From Geminocystis sp. GBBB08 (GTDB lineage: Bacteria; Cyanobacteriota; Cyanobacteriia; Cyanobacteriales; Cyanobacteriaceae): a stretch of DNA of 58,046 bases. The notes under the pieces were generated by a model, which saw nothing but the letters and a program-made list of their open reading frames with translations, was not told where the DNA came from and did not search any database. The DNA lies in NCBI RefSeq assembly GCF_016743215.1, contig NZ_VRZC01000005.1, positions 1-58,046 of the forward strand. The letters are read 5' to 3'. Of this stretch, positions 18,915 to 26,274 are shown piece by piece. The position numbers were made by a program, and so were the translations under genes. Positions within the stretch are counted from its first letter, which is position 1; each line of letters starts with the position of its first letter.

Positions 18915-20129
18915 TTAATTAAATTCTTTTACTTCTTCAACTTTTGCCGGAGTTACGATGGCAGAATTAACACACCATCCCGGAGCAATACATTTAACAG
19001 TTTTTTTCTCTTCTTTATTGGTAAATTGAGAACCCGAAATATAGTTATATTTATGTTCATCTAAATCTTGCCCCGTAACTTCAAAAATTTGATTAATATT
19101 GTCAGGAAATAGAGTAATATTAATACTTTTAAAAGCTTTAAATAAAGCCTCAAGATTAATAAAACAAGTTAAAGTTTCTTGAGGTGATAAATTTTCATTA
19201 TTTTCTAGTAAAATATCAAGACGTTTATAAAGATGAAAAAGTTGATCTAATACGGGTTGTTGTTCACCTTGTAAAGATTGTGCTAACTGGAAAACAGCAT
19301 TAGTAAATGATTCGGTTTTAATCGCTTCAATTTGATTTTTTAACTCTTCATTTTTTAATTCAAGACGTTCAATTTCACTTTTTAAATTACTTTCAGTTTC
19401 TCCTAATTCTTGCACTAAATTTTGAGCGGCTCTATCTTTTATGGCAGTACGAGTTAAATGAAATTCTTTTTGTAATTCATAGCCAAATTTACCTAAAAAT
19501 TCACTCGCTCCAAATTTCAGTATTTCTTGATAAGCAGAAGAAGAATTAAAGAATATTTCGATATTATTATCTAAATATTTTGGTAATTGGGATAAAAACC
19601 AAAAAGTTCGTTCTCCAGATCTATTAAAATAGTCAATAATATCTACTAATTGTTCTAATTTAACTAGATCAGGTTGTTTATTTTGAGAAAGAGCAAGTTC
19701 AAATAAATGAACAAAATCTGTCATTCTTTTCTGCCAATTTTCTAAAAATAATGCTGGTTCTTCTGTATAATTTCGAGACAAATAACGACAAAGATTATTC
19801 GCTATTTTTTGTACTTCTGGTTCTGATAAATTTAATTTATATATTAACTGTTTCCAGTTTGTGTAATGATCAGTAATTAAAAGTAATATGCACTGCTCTT
19901 GGATTGAAGTATTTTCTTTTTGTTCTTGTCTTTTATCATAATTATGAGGAATAAATTTAGAGTAATTATTATTGATAAATAAAATAAAATTTTTCCAAGA
20001 TGAATCAACTAACTTATCATCTAATAAAGATATTTTGTTCTTATTTACAATAGGCTTTGATTTATGAGATTTTGGTCTTTCAAAAGCTTTAGAAGGTTTG
20101 TTATTTTCCCGTGATGAATTGTGCATCAT
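18915..20129 (-). CDS. Divergent GrpE-like nucleotide exchange factor
   Basis: The 404-residue protein has a basic, disordered N-terminus (1-50), a helical region (60-220), a strong coiled coil around 235-275 (NLKSEIERLELKNEELKNQI), and a C-terminal part that resembles the GrpE beta domain. In the last 70 residues, FEVTGQDLDEHKY corresponds to the GrpE FDPxxHEA region and TVKCIAPGWCVNSAIVTPAKV to VxxVLQPGYKLGDRVLRPAxV. GrpE proteins release ADP from Hsp70; being directly upstream of an Hsp70 fusion supports this. It is about twice the size of housekeeping GrpE, so the N-terminal half may have another role. The call rests on the C-terminal pattern and the context. Confidence 0.7.
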   Translation of the reverse strand: MMHNSSRENNKPSKAFERPKSHKSKPIVNKNKISLLDDKLVDSSWKNFILFINNNYSKFIPHNYDKRQEQKENTSIQEQCILLLITDHYTNWKQLIYKLNLSEPEVQKIANNLCRYLSRNYTEEPALFLENWQKRMTDFVHLFELALSQNKQPDLVKLEQLVDIIDYFNRSGERTFWFLSQLPKYLDNNIEIFFNSSSAYQEILKFGASEFLGKFGYELQKEFHLTRTAIKDRAAQNLVQELGETESNLKSEIERLELKNEELKNQIEAIKTESFTNAVFQLAQSLQGEQQPVLDQLFHLYKRLDILLENNENLSPQETLTCFINLEALFKAFKSINITLFPDNINQIFEVTGQDLDEHKYNYISGSQFTNKEEKKTVKCIAPGWCVNSAIVTPAKVEEVKEFN

Positions 20130-20418
20130 AATTAATGATTTAAAATTAAGTTAAAAGGTAATAATGTCTAAATTATTTAAGTAGTTTAACACATTATCCA
20201 AAATAGGATTATCCTAATTAGGCGTTGCCTCATTTTAAAAAGGCAAAAAACCTTCAAAGATAAGGAGGGAAAAGGGAAGGCACAGAAGATTAAGTAATAT
20301 TTTTATTTCAAAATTATTTAAGTAATTATTATTTTTTTACTCCTTATTCATATATCAGGTGCGATTTTATTTTTTATGCAAGTTTTTTAAGTAAATAGAC
20401 AAAATTCTTTATATAATA

Positions 20419-20448
20419 TTGACAAACTATATTCTATGAGCAGATAAT
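20419..20448 (+). promoter_or_regulatory. Possible sigma-70-type promoter
   Basis: TTGACA (20419-20424) and GATAAT (20443-20448) are separated by 18 bases. It points toward cbiA but is 240 bases from it, so it could serve a long leader or a small RNA, or be chance in AT-rich DNA. Confidence 0.3.
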
Positions 20449-20633
20449 GCGATCGCAAAACTAGCTCATAATTTGTTCAAAATTAAATTGTTTGAAGAAA
20501 ATCAAAATTAGGAAGCCTCAGAAACCCAAAGTTGTCACTTTCAATCTGCTTTGAGTCATAAAAATTTTATTAGACACGAGTGCAAAATAAAAATTAAAAT
20601 CTATTTAAGGTGAGAAATCATCAATTTTAATAA

Positions 20634-20675
20634 CCATTGCCCATTGCCCATTGCCCGACTTGGTGCAGAAGTCTA
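20634..20675. repeat. CCATTGC heptamer STRR plus hairpin-like tail
   Basis: Three perfect CCATTGC units (20634-20654) are followed by CGACTTGGTGCAGAAGTCTATT, where ACTT and AAGT can pair. The same order, GC-rich heptamers then an ACTTG...AAGTCTATT tail, is seen at 13963-14028. Confidence 0.7.
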
Positions 20676-20685
20676 TTATTAATAA

Positions 20686-22038
20686 GTGCCAATGTTAATT
20701 ATTGCCGGAGAAAGAAGCGGAGTCGGTAAAACGACGATCACTTTAGCTTTGTTGTCATGGTTGAAAAGTAAAGGAAAATCTGTTCAATCTTTTAAAGTTG
20801 GTCCTGATTATATTGATCCTATGTTTCATAGTGCAATTACTGGTTTACCCTGTCGTAATCTTGATCCGATTTTAACCTCCGAAGACTACGTTAAATCTTG
20901 TTTTTCCTATCACAGTCAAAAAGCTGATATTAGTATTATTGAAGGGGTTATGGGTTTATATGATGGTGTACCAAATAGTAGTTATTTTGCTTATGGCAGT
21001 ACCGCTCATATCGCTAAATTATTGCAAATTCCTGTTATTTTAATTATTGATTGTAGTAAATTAAGTACTTCTATTGGGGCGATCGTTTATGGATATGTTA
21101 ATCTTGATCCAGAAGTTAAAATAGTAGGAATTGTTTTAAATAAAGTTGGTAGTGAAAAACATTTATTTTTATTAAAAGAAGGGTTAAAAATATGTTCAAC
21201 TCCTGTTGTTGGTGTCTGGTTTAGAGAGAAAAATATTGAATTACCTTCCCGACATTTAGGGTTAATTCCTACGGAAGAAATTTCTACTTATCAAGAGATT
21301 TTTAAAGATTTAGCTCTGATGGCTGATCATAGTTTTCAGTGGAATTTATTAACTCCTTATCTTCAAAAAAACCAGACTAAAACTAATAATAAATTTTTAG
21401 ATAATCTTGATCATTTTATCATCAACAATAAAATTAATTTACGTTGTGCGATCGCTAAAGATAAAGCCTTTAATTTTTATTATCAAGATAACTTAGATAT
21501 TTTAGAAAAATTAGGAATAGAATTAGTATTTTTTAGTCCTATTGATGATGTAAAAATTCCTGACAACATTCAAGGGATATATTTAGGAGGAGGATTTCCT
21601 GAAGTTTTTGCCTCAGAATTAACCAAAAATAAAACAATGAGAGAATCATTAAAAAAAGCGATAAATTCAGGAGTTTTTACCTATGCTGAATGTGGAGGCA
21701 TGATGTACTTATCAGAAAAAATCATCGACTTTGAAGGTAAATCATGGGAAATGGTAGGAGTTTTACCTAATACTGCTATTATGGATAAAAAATTAACTCT
21801 AGGCTATCGAGAAGCAAAAATTTTAATTAAGAATAAACTCTTGAAAGAGACAATAATATTAAAAGGACATGAAGTTCATCGAGCAAAAAATACCAATATC
21901 CCAAATCCTTCAATACTAGAAGTTCGAGACTATTATACACAAGAAATTTTATCTTATCAGGGATGGCAAATTAATAATATTTATGCTTCTTATTTACACC
22001 TTCATTTTGCTAGTCTATTAATAAAAATAAATCTGTAA
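20686..22038 (+). CDS. cbiA: Cobyrinate a,c-diamide synthase
   Basis: CbiA amidates the a and c side chains of cobyrinic acid with ATP and glutamine during corrinoid synthesis. The 450-residue protein has an N-terminal P-loop domain (GERSGVGKTT, 8-17) and a C-terminal glutamine amidotransferase domain with the nucleophile in YAECGGMMYLSE and a histidine near the end (YLHLHFAS). The frame can start at GTG (20686) or at an ATG two codons on (20692); neither has a clear ribosome binding site. No other cobalamin gene adjoins it. Confidence 0.93.
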   Translation: MPMLIIAGERSGVGKTTITLALLSWLKSKGKSVQSFKVGPDYIDPMFHSAITGLPCRNLDPILTSEDYVKSCFSYHSQKADISIIEGVMGLYDGVPNSSYFAYGSTAHIAKLLQIPVILIIDCSKLSTSIGAIVYGYVNLDPEVKIVGIVLNKVGSEKHLFLLKEGLKICSTPVVGVWFREKNIELPSRHLGLIPTEEISTYQEIFKDLALMADHSFQWNLLTPYLQKNQTKTNNKFLDNLDHFIINNKINLRCAIAKDKAFNFYYQDNLDILEKLGIELVFFSPIDDVKIPDNIQGIYLGGGFPEVFASELTKNKTMRESLKKAINSGVFTYAECGGMMYLSEKIIDFEGKSWEMVGVLPNTAIMDKKLTLGYREAKILIKNKLLKETIILKGHEVHRAKNTNIPNPSILEVRDYYTQEILSYQGWQINNIYASYLHLHFASLLIKINL

Positions 22039-22172
22039 ATCTTACTATACCTTAAAGCTGACCACTGAAAGCTGATAGCTGCTAAAACCTCTAAAAATCT
22101 CACAACTCCCATAGGATTGCTATATTTATCCTATAGTTGAAAAATCTATTGTTAATTCTGTACTATAAAATT

Positions 22173-22991
22173 ATGGGTTATTTTGATACGTTAATTGATA
22201 AATTTGCTAAAGATCAGGAATTAGAACAAGCTTTCGGAAAACATATTCACTGGGGTTATTGGGAAATTCCTTCTACCGCTATTGGTACTTTAACAGATTT
22301 TGCTATAGCAGCCAATAATCTTTCTCAATTAGTAATTCAAACCGCACAAATCACAGACGGGGTAACTATTCTTGATGCTGGTTGTGGTTTTGGTGGGACA
22401 ATAAGTTTACTTAATGAAAGTTTTAGTAACTTAAATTTGTCGGGTGTTAATATCGATAATGCCCAAGTAGAAAGAGCAAGAGAAGTTATTAAACCACAAA
22501 ATAATAATAACATTCAATTTATTAACGCTGATGCTTGTGATTTACCTGATTTTAGAGAATCATTTGATTATGCGATCGCTTTAGAATGTATTTTTGCATT
22601 TCCTAGTCGAAAAATTTTCTTTCAACAAGTAAGAAAAAACCTCAAATCATCAGGTAGATTAATTATAGTTGATTTTATTATTAATCCCCAGATTAGTCAA
22701 TTTTGGTCTTGGTTTGAAATTAAAATTCTTAGCCGTTTAATTACTGATACTTACGGTTCAAAAGCTACAAATCTAGTTAAATTTATTGGAATAAAAGAAT
22801 ATGAAAAAGTTGCTAATCAAACAGGATTTAAACTAGAAAAAGTGATCGATATAAATAAAAATGTACAACCAACTTATCGAGTAATTAATAAACTTATTGT
22901 TGATAATTTTAATGATTGGATAACTGCTAAAGGTTTAGAAATTTTTAGCCAATTTAACTTAATTAACTATCAGATTTTAATTTTTCAATAA
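22173..22991 (+). CDS. Class I SAM-dependent methyltransferase
   Basis: The protein (272 residues from this ATG) has motif I LDAGCGFGGT, an acidic residue after beta-2 (GVNID), and a motif II-like INADACDLPDF. A cysteine-containing LECIFAF follows where family members bind substrate. A TTG 36 bases upstream (22137) is in frame, but its added residues look unconserved. The substrate is unknown; small-molecule C- or O-methyltransferases have this layout. It lies 134 bases downstream of cbiA and may be co-transcribed. Confidence 0.8.
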   Translation: MGYFDTLIDKFAKDQELEQAFGKHIHWGYWEIPSTAIGTLTDFAIAANNLSQLVIQTAQITDGVTILDAGCGFGGTISLLNESFSNLNLSGVNIDNAQVERAREVIKPQNNNNIQFINADACDLPDFRESFDYAIALECIFAFPSRKIFFQQVRKNLKSSGRLIIVDFIINPQISQFWSWFEIKILSRLITDTYGSKATNLVKFIGIKEYEKVANQTGFKLEKVIDINKNVQPTYRVINKLIVDNFNDWITAKGLEIFSQFNLINYQILIFQ

Positions 22992-23025
22992 TCTACTGTT
23001 AATTTTATTTAAAGGATATAATAAT

Positions 23026-23040
23026 GTGGGCATTGCCCAC
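23026..23040. repeat. Small perfect hairpin GTGGGC-ATT-GCCCAC
   Basis: A 6-bp perfect stem with a 3-nt loop, followed by CCTAC, lies between two convergent genes. This phrase is a common dispersed repeat in cyanobacteria as I recall. It could act as a weak bidirectional terminator, but no T-run follows on either strand. Confidence 0.5.
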
Positions 23041-23050
23041 CCTACTCAGA

Positions 23051-24100
23051 TTAATTATTATTTTCTTCTATGCCTTTAGAGATTAAAAGTCGCTCTCTTT
23101 TTTTCTTGGCAATTTCTCTTAAACTAATAATTTTATCAGTTTCATCAACAATATCTCCCGTTAAAACTTCTAAGACATCTTCAAGGGTAACAACACCAGA
23201 AACTCCCCCATACTCATCAATTACTACCATTAAATGTTGACGAATTTCTTGAAAGTGTTTTAATAAATGATCAGCTTTAATAGTTTCAGGAACAAAATTA
23301 GCAGTAGCAACTAAATTCGCTATTTTTTCATCTTGTCTTCCCTGAATAATTGCTGTTAATAATTCATTTTTAAAACCGATACCAATAACGTCATCAATAG
23401 AATCTTGAACAACTAAAATACGACTATGTTCGGACTTAATAATAAAATCTTGACAGTCTTTTAAAATGGCATCTCCTTTCAGATAAGTAATTATAATTCG
23501 AGGAGTCATTAAGTCGGCGGCAGAAAGATCATTTAAGTGAAAAACACGGGTGATCATTTCAGCTTCATCGGCTTCAATTACTCCCTCATGACTACCAATA
23601 GTTGTTAATAATTTAATCTCCATTTCGTTAGTAGTTGGCATAACTTTTCCTTGAGTTACTGGTTCAGTTACTTTTTCCATTATCCATACTAAAGGAGTTA
23701 AAATAAGTGTTAAAAACTGTACGGGTAAAGCTAAAAATAAAGCAAAATTATCAGCATATCTTTGTCCAATAGTTTTCGGAAATATTTCGCCAAAAATAAT
23801 AATTAAAAATGTTAATATACCTGAAAAAATGCCTAACCAAGCATGACCTAAAACTTCTGTTGCTAAACTACCAATAAGAATACTACCAACTATATTAAAA
23901 ATATTATTTAAAATAACCACCGTAGCGATAGGGCGATTCATTTTTTTCTTGATTTTGAGTAAAGCTAAAGCACTAGATTTTTTAGATTGCGCCCATTGTT
24001 TAACTTTTATGTCTGAAACCGTCAATATTACTGTTTCCGCAAATGAGCAAAAAGCTGAACCGCATAAAACTATAACAATAATGAAAAAAAGAGTTAACAT
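23051..24100 (-). CDS. CNNM/CorC-type membrane protein (DUF21 plus CBS pair)
   Basis: The 349-residue protein has an N-terminal DUF21 transmembrane domain (about 1-175, four hydrophobic segments, with the family-like FGEIFPKTIGQRYA) followed by two CBS domains (about 195-320, e.g. RILVVQDSIDDVIGIGFKNELL and HLMVVIDEYGGVSGVVTLEDVLEVL). There is no CorC_HlyC domain after the CBS pair, only a basic tail. Relatives transport or sense magnesium or other divalent cations, with nucleotide binding to the CBS pair. Older annotation calls these hemolysins; nothing here supports a toxin role. Confidence 0.9.
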   Translation of the reverse strand: MLTLFFIIVIVLCGSAFCSFAETVILTVSDIKVKQWAQSKKSSALALLKIKKKMNRPIATVVILNNIFNIVGSILIGSLATEVLGHAWLGIFSGILTFLIIIFGEIFPKTIGQRYADNFALFLALPVQFLTLILTPLVWIMEKVTEPVTQGKVMPTTNEMEIKLLTTIGSHEGVIEADEAEMITRVFHLNDLSAADLMTPRIIITYLKGDAILKDCQDFIIKSEHSRILVVQDSIDDVIGIGFKNELLTAIIQGRQDEKIANLVATANFVPETIKADHLLKHFQEIRQHLMVVIDEYGGVSGVVTLEDVLEVLTGDIVDETDKIISLREIAKKKRERLLISKGIEENNN

Positions 24101-24189
24101 AATGGTTTAGAAGTTCGCAGATGCTTAAGAGGAGGAGAAAGAGAAGTTATGGGTAATCCGTAATCCCTATTCCGTAATAAAGGTTATTA

Positions 24190-24217
24190 ATTCTCCATTC
24201 TCCATTCGTGATTGTCG
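24190..24217. repeat. ATTCTCC heptamer STRR
   Basis: Two perfect ATTCTCC units and two degenerate ones (ATTCGTG, ATTGTCG) lie immediately downstream of ilvN. Confidence 0.6.
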
Positions 24218-24219
24218 GA

Positions 24220-24738
24220 TTAGACTTTTGCCTCTAAAGATTTTAAATACTCCGTATTAACTCCCGATTCTCGCACTAAAGCTATTTTTCCAGTACGGGC
24301 AATTTCTTTAATGCCAAATTTGTTTAACATGGAGATAATTGCTACCATTTTACCTGGATCTCCTACTACCTCAAAGGTTAAACTATCATCGGACATATCC
24401 ACTACTCTAGCTCTAAAAATTTGTGCAATTTGTAAGGCTTCTCCCCTAGTATTTGTATTAGTACTGACTTTTACTAACATTAATTCTCTTTCTACACAGG
24501 GAATTTTTGTAATATCAGTAACTTTAATAACATTAATTAATTTGTGTAATTGTTTTGTTAGCTGTTCAATGGTATCATCATCTCCGGGTACAACCATTGT
24601 AATTCTTGAAATACCAACTTGTTCGGCAGGTCCTACGGCTAAACTTTCAATATTAAAACCTCTACGGGCAAATAATCCAGCAATTCTCGTCAAAACCCCC
24701 GCTTCATCTTCTACTAATACAGAAATAGTGTGCTTCAT
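24220..24738 (-). CDS. ilvN: Acetolactate synthase small (regulatory) subunit
   Basis: The regulatory subunit binds valine through its ACT domain and modulates acetolactate synthase in branched-chain amino acid synthesis. The 172-residue protein has the N-terminal ACT domain (1-78: [22 protein letters not shown], shortened here to its type) and the C-terminal ALS_ss_C domain (85-160). The length matches the family. The catalytic ilvB is not in the window, as is usual in cyanobacteria, where the subunits are unlinked. Confidence 0.95.
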   Translation of the reverse strand: MKHTISVLVEDEAGVLTRIAGLFARRGFNIESLAVGPAEQVGISRITMVVPGDDDTIEQLTKQLHKLINVIKVTDITKIPCVERELMLVKVSTNTNTRGEALQIAQIFRARVVDMSDDSLTFEVVGDPGKMVAIISMLNKFGIKEIARTGKIALVRESGVNTEYLKSLEAKV

Positions 24739-25524
24739 TAATATTTTAGATTTTCGATTCGTTAAAAATAATTAATTTTCTTTAGTTAAGTTTTTAATTT
24801 AACTTACCATTGTATCAAAAAGCAAAAGACAAAAAATAAAACATTAATTAAGTCTGTAGTAATTCCTGATTCTCAATTCCTTGGGTAATGGGTAACGATG
24901 CTCAATTTCTAAATTCGGCATTGGTGGGCATTGGTGAATCGAGCTATAAATTAAAATATTTTGAAGATAAATTTTGATTCTGTAGTGTAAGATTATGGAA
25001 TGTCATATCTGCAAAAATGCAATTAATCGATAAGGGAAACAAAACTATATCTGTGTTGATTGCCTTTCATGCTTGGTTACGGCGATCGCCATTAAAAACT
25101 AATACAGTTTTTATGTAACTTAAAAAGATAGCGGTTAAATATCGAGAAAGCTATTAATGAGATTAGAGAAGATTTTTTAAGTCAAAATGATTAAAAACAT
25201 AGAAGTTACTTTAAATACTTTAGCTTTTGTTTCAGCTTTATCAGAAAATCATACCTTAATTCAGCAACGCCATAATAATTATAGTTGATTAACTTAAGAA
25301 TGAAACAATATCAAAATCTGTTAGCCTTATTAAATGGAGGTTTTAGCTTAATAAAGTGTCTCAAGTTTAAGTCAAATGACTATAATTATCCAGTAAACAT
25401 TTATAATCTTCTTAATGTAATTGATCTAAATTTGGTCTAAAAATTGATTATAAAGAAATAATGATTTTTTTTTCTCTGCACTTCAAGAGGGATAAGTACT
25501 TATAAATATAAGGTTTAGAGTATA
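24739..25524. other. Gene-poor region with transposase debris
   Basis: This 786-base stretch between ilvN and tRNA-Thr has no intact gene. It contains a tandem 10-mer (GGCATTGGTG twice, 24917-24936), an IS1-like zinc-ribbon relic (24995-25102), and short frames of unknown origin, one reading KYREKAINEIREDFLSQND (about 25140-25190) and one 33-codon ATG frame at 25187. These look like decayed genes. Confidence 0.6.
24995..25102 (+). pseudogene. IS1-family InsA zinc-ribbon relic
   Basis: The frame from ATG reads MECHICKNAINR, stop, GKQNYICVDC, then LSCLVTAIAIKN and stop. The two CxxC pairs (codons 3/6 and 20/23) and the GKQNYICVDC phrase are characteristic of the N-terminal zinc ribbon of IS1-family InsA proteins. 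An internal TAA and the lack of anything downstream show it is dead. It is unrelated in position to the other IS1 relic at the window start. Confidence 0.6.
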
Positions 25525-25597
25525 AGCTACCTACGAGAGTCGAACTCGTAACCTATTCATTACGAATGAATTGCTCTGCCATTTGAGCTAAGGTAGC
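25525..25597 (-). tRNA. tRNA-Thr (anticodon CGU)
   Basis: Reading the reverse strand, the acceptor arms GCTACC and GGTAGC pair, the anticodon stem ATTCA/TGAAT encloses loop TTCGTAA (anticodon CGT at 25562-25564), and the T arm TACGAG-TTCGACT-CTCGTA is canonical. CCA is not encoded. It is a monocistronic tRNA upstream of the coiled-coil protein gene. Confidence 0.95.
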
Positions 25598-25674
25598 AAT
25601 TTTATCTAGGAAACTATGATAACACAAATGAGAAATAATTGATAATGGTAAAATAAGTATTTCCCTGTCATTCC

Positions 25675-26118
25675 TCATTTATTATCAGTCATTGATTTAA
25701 GTTTTTCCCTTTCAAGGTGCAAATTTTGCTCTAATTCTTGTAACTCTTCCCGCCTAATTTCAATTTCAAGACGCAAACGAGTTAAATCTTGACTTTGAGA
25801 TGTTAACTCTTGCCTCCATTTTTCAATTCTGGCTTGTTCTTCAGGTATATTGATATTATGATTAGAATGTCCTTCTACTAAGAATTCTCTAATTAAGTCT
25901 AAAATCCAATCTTTTGCATCTCGACAACGAATAATTTGGTCATGACTATCTAATTCTACTAACAATAATAATCCCAATGCAAAACTTTCTTGCCCATTTA
26001 AAGATAAAAATTTTTCGTTACAAAATGTCCATTGTAATTTAGATTCTTCTACTGCTAGTAAATGTAATTCTAATTTCCCGGATACAATATTTTTAATAAC
26101 TTGAGCAAGATATAGCAT
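25675..26118 (-). CDS. Conserved-looking hypothetical protein with C-terminal coiled coil
   Basis: I do not recognise this 147-residue protein. The first 90 residues are compact and mixed alpha/beta (e.g. ESFALGLLLLVELDSHDQI, CRDAKDWILDLIREFL). The rest is a charged helix with heptad-like spacing (EEQARIEKWRQELTSQSQDL, then RLRLEIEIRREELQELEQNL), predicted to be a coiled coil. No signal peptide is seen, so it is probably cytoplasmic. It lies between valS and tRNA-Thr on the same strand; a 14-mer tandem repeat sits just upstream of its start. Confidence 0.75.
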   Translation of the reverse strand: MLYLAQVIKNIVSGKLELHLLAVEESKLQWTFCNEKFLSLNGQESFALGLLLLVELDSHDQIIRCRDAKDWILDLIREFLVEGHSNHNINIPEEQARIEKWRQELTSQSQDLTRLRLEIEIRREELQELEQNLHLEREKLKSMTDNK

Positions 26119-26123
26119 TTAAC

Positions 26124-26165
26124 AATTAGGAATGAGAAATTAGGAATGAGAAATTAGGAATGAGA
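26124..26165. repeat. Three perfect copies of a 14-mer (two fused heptamers)
   Basis: AATTAGGAATGAGA occurs three times without change, five bases upstream of the preceding gene's start codon. Each 14-mer is AATTAGG plus AATGAGA, relatives of units found next to gmd and pilC. Confidence 0.9.
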
Positions 26166-26246
26166 AGTTAGCAAGAAGTTTTAACTCTTTGTTAAAAATG
26201 AGGAATAAAGAATTATGGCACAAGACACCTATTATATAATTAATAC

Positions 26247-26274
26247 TCATTACTTATTATTCATTATTCATTAT
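26247..26274. repeat. Heptamer STRR overlapping the valS stop codon
   Basis: Four units read TCATTAC, TTATTAT, TCATTAT, TCATTAT. The last contains the valS TAA (26271-26273). On the valS strand the units are ATAATGA, which carries TAA and TGA. Confidence 0.75.

Larger units (their letters stand above)
20130..20685. other. Divergent intergenic region, GrpE-like / cbiA
   Basis: This is 556 AT-rich bases with no convincing gene. It should hold the promoters of the minus-strand GrpE-like/NYN-Hsp70 operon and of cbiA. A sigma-70-like promoter (20419-20448) and a CCATTGC heptamer repeat (20634-20654) are visible. No cobalamin riboswitch is seen before cbiA. Confidence 0.6.

Noticed and set aside
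20449-20685. Cobalamin riboswitch before cbiA
   Set aside because: No B12-box (GCCACTG) or related conserved core is present in the leader.
24311-24775. Plus-strand 154-codon frame across ilvN
   Set aside because: It is antisense to the ACT-domain protein; the length comes from codon bias of ilvN.
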